From Clostridia bacterium (lineage in GTDB: Bacteria; Bacillota; Clostridia; Christensenellales; Aristaeellaceae), in NCBI GenBank assembly GCA_017429695.1, contig JAFROK010000018.1:1-64000 (forward strand): 64,000 bases of DNA, written 5' to 3'. The position numbers and the translations under genes were made by a program. Position 1 is the first letter of the stretch. Each line of letters opens with the position of its first letter. The notes under the pieces were generated by a model. That model was not told where the DNA came from, made no database searches, and saw only the letters and a program-made list of their open reading frames with translations. Below are positions 51,952-60,063 of this stretch, piece by piece.

Positions 51952-53277
51952 ATGGCAAGAATTGAATTGTCTCATGTGACGAAACGCTGGGGCGGATTTT
52001 ATGCGGTAGATGATCTGGATCTGCTGATTGATGACAACGCGTTTGTGACGCTGCTGGGACCTTCCGGCTGCGGCAAAACCACGACGCTGCGGATGATTGC
52101 CGGTCTGGAAACACCGACAACCGGACGGATTACGATTGATGATATGGTGGTATTCGACAGCGACGCCGGGATCAATATTCCTCCGAACAAGCGCCGCGTC
52201 GGGTTCCTGTTCCAGAACTATGCCCTGTGGCCGAATATGACCGTGTTCAAGAACATCGCTTTCGGCCTGAGCAACATCAAGGAAGCCGGGCTTTCCGTCA
52301 CGGCTGACGGCGAGCTGATCCGTGATCCGAAAGCGGGCGGCACGCCCCGGAAACTGACCAAGGACGAGATCAAAAGGATCGTGGACCGGGTTAGCGCAAT
52401 CGTTAAGATCCAGCCCTTTATGGACCGGTATCCCGGCGAACTTTCCGGCGGTCAGCAGCAGCGTGTGGCCATTGCCCGGACGCTTGCGCCGAGTCCCCGG
52501 GTGCTGTTCATGGATGAACCACTGTCCAACCTCGACGCGAAACTGCGGCTGGAAATGAGATCAGAACTACAGCGCCTGCATTTGTCCACCGGAAGCACTT
52601 TTGTATACGTGACGCATGACCAGATGGAAGCCATGACGCTGGCCACGAAGATATGCCTGATTTCGAACGGTGTGCTGCAGCAATATGACGAACCGCTGAC
52701 TGTTTACAACAAGCCGAACAATACCTTTGTAGCGGACTTCGTCGGCAATCCGGCAATCAACTTTATGAATGCGACCGGAAGACAGGAATCGGACGGATCT
52801 TTCAGCTTTAAGCTTCTGGACAAATACGAAGCCTCCTTTAAGCCATCCGAGAAAATCGACCTGAATGACTGGTACGGCGTTGCAGAGAAGGAAATTGCTG
52901 CGTTTGAAGCCAAGGTGCGGCCGGAAGAAAAAACGAACAAGGACGTTCCTTTCAAGTATCCGGTTCACATGGTGAATGATGAACCCGACAAGGAAGATTT
53001 CACCAGGGAAGATTTTGTCATTGGTGTCAGACCGGAATTCATTTCCATTACGGACGACGGACCGATTGAAGGTGAAATCTTCTCTGCCATGCCTACCGGT
53101 ATGGAAACGACCGTCCGGGTGAAAGTAGGGAACTTCCTGCTGACCGGCGTGGTATTCGGCGGCGTCACATACAAACTGGGCGAGAAGGTCCGGCTGAAAT
53201 TCACCGGGGACGGCACAAGCATTTATTCCCGGATCAACGGCAGGCTGATTGCCACAGGAAAGCTGAAGGTCAAGTAA
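51952..53277 (+). CDS. ABC transporter ATP-binding protein (FbpC/PotA/MalK-like)
   Basis: 441 residues. Walker A GPSGCGKTT, Q-loop FQNYALWPNM, signature LSGGQQQRVAIAR, Walker B VLFMDEPLSNLDAKL, H-loop YVTHDQMEAM. The family TOBE domain forms the C-terminal third. An insert of about 25 residues (AGLSVTADGELIRDPKAGG) lies between Q-loop and signature. It energises import of the binding protein's ligand; the permease stop is 17 nt upstream. Confidence 0.93.
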   Translation: MARIELSHVTKRWGGFYAVDDLDLLIDDNAFVTLLGPSGCGKTTTLRMIAGLETPTTGRITIDDMVVFDSDAGINIPPNKRRVGFLFQNYALWPNMTVFKNIAFGLSNIKEAGLSVTADGELIRDPKAGGTPRKLTKDEIKRIVDRVSAIVKIQPFMDRYPGELSGGQQQRVAIARTLAPSPRVLFMDEPLSNLDAKLRLEMRSELQRLHLSTGSTFVYVTHDQMEAMTLATKICLISNGVLQQYDEPLTVYNKPNNTFVADFVGNPAINFMNATGRQESDGSFSFKLLDKYEASFKPSEKIDLNDWYGVAEKEIAAFEAKVRPEEKTNKDVPFKYPVHMVNDEPDKEDFTREDFVIGVRPEFISITDDGPIEGEIFSAMPTGMETTVRVKVGNFLLTGVVFGGVTYKLGEKVRLKFTGDGTSIYSRINGRLIATGKLKVK

Positions 53278-53316
53278 AGCGTAAACAAACTGGTACCCAT
53301 TGAAAAATATCTGACA

Positions 53317-53366
53317 AATAATCCGGTTGCGAGGCAAGAAAATGCTTGACTTGCAGCCGGATTATT
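53317..53366 (+). terminator. Inverted repeat ending the ABC operon, overlapping the rplM promoter
   Basis: AATAATCCGGTTGC (53317-53330) pairs with GCAGCCGGATTATT (53353-53366), 14 bp with one G-U. CAAG and CTTG nest inside. No clean T-run follows. The right arm overlaps the spacer and -10 flank of the rplM promoter, so the DNA serves both units. Confidence 0.6.
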
Positions 53367-53374
53367 GATATTAT
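53346..53374 (+). promoter_or_regulatory. Promoter of rplM-rpsI
   Basis: -35 TTGACT (53346-53351), a 17-nt spacer, -10 TATTAT (53369-53374). The boxes lie in and just after the right part of the inverted repeat at 53317-53366. Confidence 0.85.
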
Positions 53375-53375
53375 G

Positions 53376-53484
53376 TTCGTTGGCATCAAAAGCTCCGCTA
53401 GCCCCGGTAGCTCTTGACACTGTTCTGAACGTGCGACCATCACGGGAGGAGAACCATCTACCATTACTCGAGGAGGAAATTCCC
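53376..53484 (+). promoter_or_regulatory. rplM 5' leader, possibly an L13-type leader RNA
   Basis: About 105 nt of transcribed leader precede TTG 53485. TCAAAAGCT pairs imperfectly with AGCTCTTGA, and outer GTTC/GAAC can close the structure. CACGGGAGGAGAACC follows. Firmicutes rplM genes often carry an L13 autoregulatory leader; a covariance search would be needed to confirm one here. Confidence 0.45.
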
Positions 53485-53916
53485 TTGAAGACATTTATTC
53501 CGAAGACTGCCGACATCGACCGGAAATGGTACGTTGTTGACGCAGATGGAATGGTGCTGGGCCGCCTGGCCAGCCAGGTCGCGAACATTCTTCGCGGCAA
53601 GAACAAGCCCATTTATACCCCCAACATGGATACCGGTGATTATGTGATCATCATCAATGCTTCCAAGGCTGTGCTGACCGGCAAAAAGCTGGATCAGAAA
53701 ATTTACTATCATCACAGCGGATATGCCGGCGGTCTGAAAGAGACCAAGTATCGCAAACTGATGGCCGAAAAGCCTGAATTCGCGATCCGCCGTGCCGTTG
53801 TGGGCATGCTGCCCAAGGGACCGCTGGGACGCCAGATGGCCAGGAAGCTGAAGGTATATGCCGGTGCCGAGCACGACCAGGCCGCTCAGAAGCCTGAAGT
53901 GCTGGACCTGAAGTGA
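53485..53916 (+). CDS. rplM: 50S ribosomal protein L13
   Basis: 143 residues. [47 protein letters not shown] and [19 protein letters not shown] are L13 signatures. The start is TTG 53485 with GAGGAGG upstream; the frame is open to 53365, but that covers the leader. It is followed 23 nt later by rpsI, the universal pair. Confidence 0.97.
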   Translation: MKTFIPKTADIDRKWYVVDADGMVLGRLASQVANILRGKNKPIYTPNMDTGDYVIIINASKAVLTGKKLDQKIYYHHSGYAGGLKETKYRKLMAEKPEFAIRRAVVGMLPKGPLGRQMARKLKVYAGAEHDQAAQKPEVLDLK

Positions 53917-53939
53917 GACGCGGAAAGGAGTAACAACAA

Positions 53940-54329
53940 ATGGCTAAGGGAGAATACAGTGCTGTAGGTCGCCGCAAGAAAGCCGTTGCCCGCGTTCGTC
54001 TGGTTGCCGGCGATGGTAAAATTGTGATTAACAAGCGCGACATTGATGACTATTTCGGACTGGAAACGCTGAAGATGACAGTCCGTCAGCCCATGAACCT
54101 GACCAACGTCGGCAATTACGACGTGATGGTCAACGTCAAGGGCGGCGGCCTGAGCGGCCAGGCCGGTGCGATCCGCCATGGCATCAGCCGGGCGCTGTGC
54201 AAGACGGATCCGGAACTCCGGGGCACCCTGAAGAAGGCCGGTCTGCTGACCCGTGACCCTCGTATGAAGGAACGGAAAAAGTACGGTCTCAAAGCTGCCC
54301 GCCGGGCTCCGCAGTTCAGCAAGCGCTGA
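53940..54329 (+). CDS. rpsI: 30S ribosomal protein S9
   Basis: 129 residues. [19 protein letters not shown] at the start, [19 protein letters not shown], and the basic tail ending APQFSKR that reaches the P-site tRNA. Preceded by AAAGGAG. Second gene of the rplM-rpsI unit, closed by the terminator at 54352. Confidence 0.97.
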   Translation: MAKGEYSAVGRRKKAVARVRLVAGDGKIVINKRDIDDYFGLETLKMTVRQPMNLTNVGNYDVMVNVKGGGLSGQAGAIRHGISRALCKTDPELRGTLKKAGLLTRDPRMKERKKYGLKAARRAPQFSKR

Positions 54330-54351
54330 TTTACGGATTTATACTTTTCAA

Positions 54352-54378
54352 CCCTGCACCTTACGGTGTGGGGTTTTT
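54352..54378 (+). terminator. Intrinsic terminator of rplM-rpsI
   Basis: CCCTGCACC (54352-54360), loop TTAC, GGTGTGGGG (54365-54373), 9 bp including two G-U pairs, then TTTTT. Confidence 0.82.
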
Positions 54379-54390
54379 CCGTTTCATCCA

Positions 54391-54419
54391 TTGATTTTGA
54401 CGGATCAATCCGGTATACT
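54391..54419 (+). promoter_or_regulatory. Promoter of queT
   Basis: -35 TTGATT (54391-54396), a 17-nt spacer, -10 TATACT (54414-54419). Transcription would begin near 54426, at the palindrome that leads into the riboswitch. Confidence 0.75.
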
Positions 54420-54438
54420 GGCATCTGCGCGTACGCGC

Positions 54439-54481
54439 GGTGAGTTCGAGACCTTCCTCACCTAAAACAAAACTAAAGGAG
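54439..54481 (+). ncRNA. preQ1-I riboswitch
   Basis: Stem GGTGAG (54439-54444) with CTCACC (54457-54462); the 12-nt loop begins with the conserved TTC and contains ACCTT; the A-rich tail (TAAAACAAAACTAAAGGAG, 54463-54481) ends in the Shine-Dalgarno sequence of queT. Loop CCTT can pair with tail AAGG to make the H-type pseudoknot, so ligand binding would hide the ribosome site. This is the preQ1 class I architecture, and the downstream gene is a queuosine precursor transporter, as known for this class. Confidence 0.87.
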
Positions 54482-54490
54482 AAAGAGAAA

Positions 54491-55006
54491 ATGAAAAAGG
54501 AACCTACCAAATTCGTTGCCTACGGAGGCATTATTGCCGCACTGTATGTTGTGCTGACATACATCGCGAACATGCTGGGAATTGCCAGCGGCGCGATCCA
54601 GGTGCGGCTGTCCGAGGCACTGACCATCCTGCCGATATTTACGGCGGCAGCAGTGCCGGGACTGACCATCGGATGCCTGCTGGCGAACCTGCTGACCGGC
54701 TGCGTCATGTGGGACGTGGTTTTCGGAAGCCTGGCGACACTGATCGGCGCCATCGGAACACGTATGCTTAAGAATAAGCCTTATGTGGCATGGATCCCGC
54801 CGGTTGTCAGTAATGCTGTGATTGTTCCGATCGTCCTGATGAAAGCCTACGGCGTGGAAGATGTGACCGTTTTCGGATCAACTTTTGCAGGAAACGCACT
54901 GTGGCCGATGCTGGTTCTGACAGTTGGCATCGGTGAAGTGATCAGCTGCGGACTGCTGGGCCTCATGCTCTACCATGCGCTGAAAAAGACGAATATTCCG
55001 TTCTGA
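54491..55006 (+). CDS. queT: QueT family queuosine-precursor transporter
   Basis: 171 residues with about five TM helices. FVAYGGIIAALYVVLTYIAN, VRLSEALTILPIF and LLANLLTGCVMWDVVFGSLA are family motifs. It is an S component that uses an ECF module encoded elsewhere to import preQ1 or related bases. ATG 54491 lies 9 nt after AAAGGAG in the riboswitch tail. A longer open frame to 54440 covers the riboswitch and is rejected. Confidence 0.92.
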   Translation: MKKEPTKFVAYGGIIAALYVVLTYIANMLGIASGAIQVRLSEALTILPIFTAAAVPGLTIGCLLANLLTGCVMWDVVFGSLATLIGAIGTRMLKNKPYVAWIPPVVSNAVIVPIVLMKAYGVEDVTVFGSTFAGNALWPMLVLTVGIGEVISCGLLGLMLYHALKKTNIPF

Positions 55007-55124
55007 CAGGGGAAAGAGGATTACGAGCAAAATAAAAACGGGGAAATCATTGAAACCGGCAAATGACCGGTGTATAATAACCTCAGCTGCTGAAAACAGC
55101 GAAAGATAAAGGAGGAAAATGACG

Positions 55125-55823
55125 ATGAAGAAACTGACAGCTGTTCTGCTGGCCCTGGTTCTGGTGCTGGCGGCCGCTTCCGTGATCGCGGAAGAGGACA
55201 AACTCTTTACCCATGATGAGTTTATGGCGGCGGAGAACGACACGGAAGTGCGCGTTTTGACGACCGTGCAGGCGACCCAGAGCTGGTGGGACGGCAAGAT
55301 CACCGTTTACGCTCAGGGCCCGGATGGCGCTTATTTCATCTACAACATGGCCTGCTCCGAAGAGGATGCCGCCAAGCTGGTGCCCGGCACCAACATCTTG
55401 GTTCACGGATTTAAGGGCGAGTGGAGCGGTGAAATCGAAATCCTGGACGCCACGTTTGAATTCGCGACTGCTTATATTCCGGAAGCGGAAGACGTGACCG
55501 CCCTGCTTGGAACCGATGAACTGATCAACCATCAGAACGAGTTCGTCGCTTTCAAAGGCATGACCGTTGAAGCGTATGACGAGACCGGCGCGGCCTTCGC
55601 CTACAAGAACGCCGAAAACAAGACGGACGACCTGTATTTCAAGGTTTCCAAGGATGGCCAGACTTATGATTTCTGCGTGGAATTCTATCTTTGCGGACAG
55701 GACACCGATGTTTACAAGGCCGTTGAAGCCCTGAACGTCGGCGACGTGATCGACATGGAAGGCTTCCTGTACTGGTACAACGGCGCCAACCCCCACATCA
55801 CCAAGGTTACGCCTGCCCAGTAA
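55125..55823 (+). CDS. Exported OB-fold-like protein, hypothetical
   Basis: 232 residues. A signal peptide (KKLTAVLLALVLVLAAASVI, cut near IAEE) is followed by two similar beta-rich segments: TEVRVLTTVQATQSWWDGKI to DATFEF and NEFVAFKGMTVEAYDETGAA to the end. The layout (short barrel-like segments with GTNILVHGFKGEWSGE and VGDVIDMEGFLYWYNG) recalls nucleic-acid- or ligand-binding OB-fold lipoproteins. No lipobox. ATG 55125 is 9 nt from GGAGG; ATG 55119 is only 3 nt away. A terminator follows. Confidence 0.75.
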   Translation: MKKLTAVLLALVLVLAAASVIAEEDKLFTHDEFMAAENDTEVRVLTTVQATQSWWDGKITVYAQGPDGAYFIYNMACSEEDAAKLVPGTNILVHGFKGEWSGEIEILDATFEFATAYIPEAEDVTALLGTDELINHQNEFVAFKGMTVEAYDETGAAFAYKNAENKTDDLYFKVSKDGQTYDFCVEFYLCGQDTDVYKAVEALNVGDVIDMEGFLYWYNGANPHITKVTPAQ

Positions 55824-55847
55824 AAAACGGACATCCAATAAATCCGA

Positions 55848-55880
55848 CAGCCCGGCGGAGCTTTTCCGCCGGGCTGTTTT
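55848..55880 (+). terminator. Intrinsic terminator of the exported protein gene
   Basis: CAGCCCGGCGGA (55848-55859) pairs with TCCGCCGGGCTG (55865-55876), 12 bp, 5-nt loop, then TTTT. Confidence 0.92.
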
Positions 55881-55926
55881 CGTGGGGCGGGGTTGCAATC
55901 ATCCGGAAAACATGGTAATATCATTA

Positions 55927-55954
55927 TGTTGTATTGATACATTATAATACAACA
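55927..55954 (+). promoter_or_regulatory. Candidate operator upstream of the GntR regulator gene
   Basis: TGTTGTATT (55927-55935) and AATACAACA (55946-55954) form 9-bp perfect arms around a 10-nt centre. A TATAAT (55943-55948) lies at the right arm. The position over a probable -10 box, 18 nt before the start codon of a GntR regulator, suggests autoregulation. Confidence 0.65.
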
Positions 55955-55971
55955 GAAATGAGGAAGCCGGA

Positions 55972-56682
55972 TTGAAAAGATTACAGAGCGTCAGTTCCAG
56001 CCCGCTGTATCATCAGCTGATGCAGCGGATTGCAGATGATATTGAAAAGGGCAATTATCCGGTCGGCAGCCGGATTCCGCCGGAACACGAACTGGAGGAA
56101 ACTTACCAGGTGAGCCGGGTGACTGTGCGCCGGGCCCTTGCGGAGCTGACCGCGGAAGGGCTGCTGGAGCGGAAACAAGGGAAAGGAACTTTTGTTTCCA
56201 CGCCCAGGATCAGCCAGGACCTGAAGAGCATTCACAGTTTTCATGATTCCTGTAAGATGAACGGTGTGAAGGCCGGAACACGGGTGGTTCATGTGACGGA
56301 GATGGACGCGGACCCGACGGATATAGCGGACCTGAACCTGCGGCAGGGAGACCGGGTGGTGGAAACGCTGCGGGTGAGAAGCGCGGACGGGGAGCCGGTG
56401 GCGCTTGAGAAGAACCATTTTTCGACCGTGTATTCCTACCTGGAGAATGAAAACCTGAATGGAAGCCTATATAATGTGCTGCGGGATTACGGGGTGGAAC
56501 CCAAGCAGGCCACACATGATATTTCGATGACATTCGCGACAGAAGCGCAGGCGAAGCTGCTGAATATTGAAACCGGAAGCCCGCTGATGCGGCTGAAGGA
56601 AGTTGTTTATGACCAGAAGGGGCGGCCGCTGCATAACAGCGTTCAGCTGATCCGGGGAGACCGGTTTGTTTTCAGAATCTGA
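55972..56682 (+). CDS. GntR/HutC family transcriptional regulator with UTRA domain
   Basis: 236 residues. The winged helix is LYHQLMQRIADDIEKGNYP to YQVSRVTVRRALAELTAEGL and the wing KQGKGTFV. The UTRA ligand domain (about 85-236) has DRVVETLRVRSADGEPVALE. Such regulators bind sugars or amino-sugar phosphates and usually repress. The start is TTG 55972. No transporter gene is adjacent, so the target is unknown apart from its own operator. Confidence 0.88.
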   Translation: MKRLQSVSSSPLYHQLMQRIADDIEKGNYPVGSRIPPEHELEETYQVSRVTVRRALAELTAEGLLERKQGKGTFVSTPRISQDLKSIHSFHDSCKMNGVKAGTRVVHVTEMDADPTDIADLNLRQGDRVVETLRVRSADGEPVALEKNHFSTVYSYLENENLNGSLYNVLRDYGVEPKQATHDISMTFATEAQAKLLNIETGSPLMRLKEVVYDQKGRPLHNSVQLIRGDRFVFRI

Positions 56683-56695
56683 ATGTGGTAATATT

Positions 56696-56726
56696 AGGTA
56701 TCAGATGTCAGGTATCAGGTGACAGG
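56696..56726 (+). repeat. Short tandem repeat of the ATCAGGTGTCAGG type
   Basis: ATTAGGTATCAGATGTCAGG, then GTATCAGGTGACAGG: three to four imperfect units of TATCAGG/TGTCAGG. A comparable heptamer array is at 42475-42512. Non-coding. Confidence 0.55.
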
Positions 56727-56796
56727 AGCTTGCGGGTTATGTGAGGCCGTTTCGGGAAACGGCTTTGTGACTTAAGATCATAACAGGAGTTAAAAA

Positions 56797-57264
56797 ATGG
56801 CAGAAGAAACGAGTTTGAGTGAACAGGTGCAGACGCAGGTGGCGGAAAAGCCGAAGAACAATATTTTCAACGGGGCCCTTCGGATGGTTAAAGGCGAGAG
56901 TACGGCCAAACTGATTGAGAACTTTACATCCGAAATGACGCTGGTTGCGGAAGGCCTCTGCGAGGACCAGAGCAAGCTTCGCAGGGAAGTAGATCACGCG
57001 GCGACCGAACAGGACCGCCGGATTCAGCGGCTGGAGAGCAAAATTGACGTGGTGGATTCGTCGCTGGATGAAGAGAAGACAGCCCATGACCAGGCGCTGA
57101 CGGAGCTGCGGAACCGCCTGGCTGCCATCGAAAAGAAAGTGAACAAAGAACCATCCAAAGGAAAGAAAGGCGAGCGGAACCGGATCCGGGACCTGACGTG
57201 GCTGATCGGGGTCGCGGGGGCTGTGGTGATTGTCATTTTGCTGATTAAGCATTTCCTGCCCTGA
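56797..57264 (+). CDS. Coiled-coil tail-anchored membrane protein, hypothetical
   Basis: 155 residues. A charged N-terminus is followed by a coiled coil (about residues 60-115, DRRIQRLESKIDVVDSSLDE), a basic linker and one C-terminal TM helix (LIGVAGAVVIVILLIKHFL). This resembles tail-anchored scaffold proteins. No family recognised. The next gene, also of unknown function and with hydrophobic helices, follows 21 nt later, then dapF. Confidence 0.75.
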   Translation: MAEETSLSEQVQTQVAEKPKNNIFNGALRMVKGESTAKLIENFTSEMTLVAEGLCEDQSKLRREVDHAATEQDRRIQRLESKIDVVDSSLDEEKTAHDQALTELRNRLAAIEKKVNKEPSKGKKGERNRIRDLTWLIGVAGAVVIVILLIKHFLP

Positions 57265-57285
57265 CGGAAAGGAGAAGCAGCGAAA

Positions 57286-57822
57286 ATGAAAACATACGAG
57301 GAAATCGTAAAGGAATACAGGAAGCGGCAGCACGATACGGTGGTGGATACCATTGCCACGGGCCTGACGTATGTGGATGAGATCGCGGTTGACACCGGCC
57401 TGCTGGAGGAAACCGGCATCCTGACGGAACTGACGCAGAGCGTGACGGGCATCCTGCCGTTTGTGATTATTTCAGCAACAGAAGGCACGAAGGTGCTGCT
57501 GAAGCGGAAACCCGGAAAAACAGGACTGAAAGACGGCGCGTTCCGGATGGCTAAGACCGGCGCTGCGCTGGGCGTCGGCGCGGCGGTGAGCGGGATGACC
57601 GGATTCTGGGCGGCGATTCCTGTGACCATGGGTGTGCGGGCGCTGTTTGACCGGTATCGGAGCAAGGCGCTGACCGGACGGCGGGTGCAGGGGCGGATTC
57701 AGCGGCTGCAGGAGCTGAACAAAATGATCCGGCATGAAGGGGTTCAGAATGAAAGTGAACCATACCAGGCTGAGGATGGGGAATTTATTAACAGTGATCA
57801 GCTGGTTGTGATTTCGGAATAA
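57286..57822 (+). CDS. Hypothetical protein with hydrophobic centre
   Basis: 178 residues. A helical soluble start (YEEIVKEYRKRQHDTVVDT) is followed by two hydrophobic, Gly/Ala-rich segments (SVTGILPFVIISATEGTKVL and ALGVGAAVSGMTGFWAAIPV) and a charged helical end. It may be membrane-associated or bind lipids. AAAGGAG precedes ATG 57286. It sits between the coiled-coil protein gene and dapF (15 nt). Unknown function. Confidence 0.72.
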   Translation: MKTYEEIVKEYRKRQHDTVVDTIATGLTYVDEIAVDTGLLEETGILTELTQSVTGILPFVIISATEGTKVLLKRKPGKTGLKDGAFRMAKTGAALGVGAAVSGMTGFWAAIPVTMGVRALFDRYRSKALTGRRVQGRIQRLQELNKMIRHEGVQNESEPYQAEDGEFINSDQLVVISE

Positions 57823-57837
57823 AGAGGATGAAATGAA

Positions 57838-58635
57838 ATGAAGTTTACGAAAATGCACGGGATCGGGAATGACTATATTTATGTCAACTGCTTTGAGGAG
57901 CGGGTGAAGGATCCTGTGCGGGCGGCGATTGAATTGAGCGACCGGCATTTCGGCATCGGCAGCGACGGACTGGTGCTGATTCAGCCATGTGCTGAAGCGG
58001 ACTTTGAAATGCGGATGTTCAACGCGGACGGAAGCGAATCTGAAATGTGCGGAAACGCCACCCGGTGCATCGGGAAATATGTCTATGAGCGGGGACTGAC
58101 CGACAAAACGGAGATTACGCTGAAGACCGGCGCGGGCATCAAACGGCTGATGATCAACGCGGAAAGCGGGATTGTACGGTCCGTAAAGGTGGATATGGGC
58201 GAGCCGGAGGTGCTGGGCATTAAGGAAACGATCCAGGCCGGAAATGAGACCTTTACCATGACCCGGGTGAGCATGGGCAACCCGCATGCGGTGATTTTTG
58301 TTGATGACGCGAACGCCTTTGACGTACACCGGATCGGGCGGATCATTGAATGCCATCCCATGTTTCCGAACAGGACGAATGTGGAATTTGCCACCATCCG
58401 GAACCGGGAAGAGATCCGGATGCGCGTATGGGAGCGGGGAAGCGGAGAAACATGGGCCTGCGGAACCGGCGCGTGCGCCACACTGGCTGCCGCAGCGGTG
58501 AACGGGCTGAGCGAAAAAAAGGCCGTTCTGAAGCTGAACGGCGGTGATCTGATGATTGAATGGGCAGATGGTGTGATATTCCAGGAAGGCCCGGCAGCGT
58601 TTGTGTATGACGGGGTGACCGCGGAAGACTATTAA
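57838..58635 (+). CDS. dapF: Diaminopimelate epimerase
   Basis: 265 residues. KMHGIGNDYIYVNC starts the fold; the two catalytic cysteines lie in EMCGNATRC (about residue 72) and ACGTGACA (about 209). GSDGLVLI and MRMFNADGSESE are also conserved. It makes meso-DAP for peptidoglycan and lysine. The stop overlaps the convergent hypothetical gene by 4 nt. Confidence 0.95.
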   Translation: MKFTKMHGIGNDYIYVNCFEERVKDPVRAAIELSDRHFGIGSDGLVLIQPCAEADFEMRMFNADGSESEMCGNATRCIGKYVYERGLTDKTEITLKTGAGIKRLMINAESGIVRSVKVDMGEPEVLGIKETIQAGNETFTMTRVSMGNPHAVIFVDDANAFDVHRIGRIIECHPMFPNRTNVEFATIRNREEIRMRVWERGSGETWACGTGACATLAAAAVNGLSEKKAVLKLNGGDLMIEWADGVIFQEGPAAFVYDGVTAEDY

Positions 58636-60032
58636 TCAACCAGGACCATATCCAGAACGCCGTAATCCTCCAGGTCATCCATGACGCTCTGGCAGGAACT
58701 GACCGGCAGCTCATCCAGGAAATTCAGGATACCGAAAAACAGGGGACGCCGGATACGATGGACGAAATCGTCCATCGTTTTGTCGTTGACGTTAAAAATG
58801 GCGATGCAGGAGGAAAAATCATCCAGGGAGTAAGCGGGGACGGAAGAGGGCGCCACCGGGACCAGGGATCCGGTGATGGACAGGACTTCCGCAATGTTGT
58901 TTCCGCTTTCATCCACAGGCTGGGACAGGCGGATGGAAAAAGAACCGTCTTCCCGGCTTTCGCCGTGGAAGATCATTTCCGTGTTCGGATAGATGATGCC
59001 GCCGATGGCCAGCTCCGCATCGAAAGACGCGGCCATGGGCCAGGCGGCTGGCCAGTTGTTCATATCCAGGGAAAGGGAAAGGAGGGATTCGGGCAGATCG
59101 GTTTCTTCCGAATCTTCCGGCAGGCTGTAGGAGCCGTTCAGATCCAGCGACCAGAGATTGTTCAGGAGGGATGTCTTCCAGGAAAGACGGGGCAGATAGC
59201 CGTTCTCTGTGGCCGGAAGGGTCAGCGCCCATTCGGATTCGCTGTCGCTTTCGGTGCGGGTAAAGAGGACTTCCTTTTGCGCATTGGTCCAGGTGACGGA
59301 GGGGCCGTTGACCGTTACTTTCAGGTTTTTGCCGCCGGAAACCTGATTGAGCAGGTATTCCGGGAGACGGTTAAACTCGGTTTCCATGACATAGCCTTTT
59401 TCCGCCGGGAGGGACAGAGAATAAATCCAGTATTTGAGCCGGCTGTCGGAATGAAGAACTTCCGCCCAGTCCTGGGAAAGGGATTTCAGTTCCTTGGCAG
59501 TGACGTTGCGGCTTTTCTGAATATTGCCGAAGCGGCTGCTGAAGGCAGCGGCCATGCCGGAAAAGGCGTTTTCCGTGACATAGGGATAGAGCAGGGTGGC
59601 GTATTGGAGAGGAATGCGGAGATTGTTCCAGGTTTTATAGGCAAACTCCATCAGTACCAGATTCTGGAACCATAGGGTTTCGTCGCCGAGCAGCGGCGAG
59701 GTCAGGCCCATGTGCTCCGGAATCCCATAGAGGCGGAAGGAAATGGCAGCGTCAGGATTGGTGACCGGAATGACCGTGGCATTCAGGTCAACGGATTTTG
59801 AGGCTGGCTGGCAGGTGATGTTTCCTTTCAGTTCAAGCATATTCAGCAGATCCGCGTATCCCTGCATATGGGAACGGATCCTGGCCGGGAACACATCCGC
59901 ATTCATATGAAAGAGGAGATCAAAATCATAGGAATATACTTCGGGGACCTCTTCCCCGAAGGCGGATATGCTTGAGCAGGACAGAATCAGGATCAGCAGA
60001 AATGCGAGCAGTCGTTTCATTGGTAGCATCAT
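58632..60032 (-). CDS. Large exported protein, hypothetical
   Basis: 466 residues. A hydrophobic signal peptide (KRLLAFLLILILSCSSISAF) has a serine-rich end; ILSCS could be a lipobox, so a lipoprotein is possible. The rest is a mixed alpha/beta exported domain (Trp/Leu-rich, few cysteines) with no family I recognise. ATG 60032 has AAAGGA upstream; longer frames lack support. It lies 31 nt downstream of the CHAP-type protein gene on the same strand, which suggests joint expression. Confidence 0.75.
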   Translation of the reverse strand: MMLPMKRLLAFLLILILSCSSISAFGEEVPEVYSYDFDLLFHMNADVFPARIRSHMQGYADLLNMLELKGNITCQPASKSVDLNATVIPVTNPDAAISFRLYGIPEHMGLTSPLLGDETLWFQNLVLMEFAYKTWNNLRIPLQYATLLYPYVTENAFSGMAAAFSSRFGNIQKSRNVTAKELKSLSQDWAEVLHSDSRLKYWIYSLSLPAEKGYVMETEFNRLPEYLLNQVSGGKNLKVTVNGPSVTWTNAQKEVLFTRTESDSESEWALTLPATENGYLPRLSWKTSLLNNLWSLDLNGSYSLPEDSEETDLPESLLSLSLDMNNWPAAWPMAASFDAELAIGGIIYPNTEMIFHGESREDGSFSIRLSQPVDESGNNIAEVLSITGSLVPVAPSSVPAYSLDDFSSCIAIFNVNDKTMDDFVHRIRRPLFFGILNFLDELPVSSCQSVMDDLEDYGVLDMVLVD

Positions 60033-60063
60033 CGGAAGCATCCTTTCAGCCGTCGGAAGGGTT

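Noticed and set aside
54440-54490. Extension of queT upstream to 54440
   Set aside because: It covers the riboswitch; ATG 54491 has the ribosome site in the riboswitch tail.
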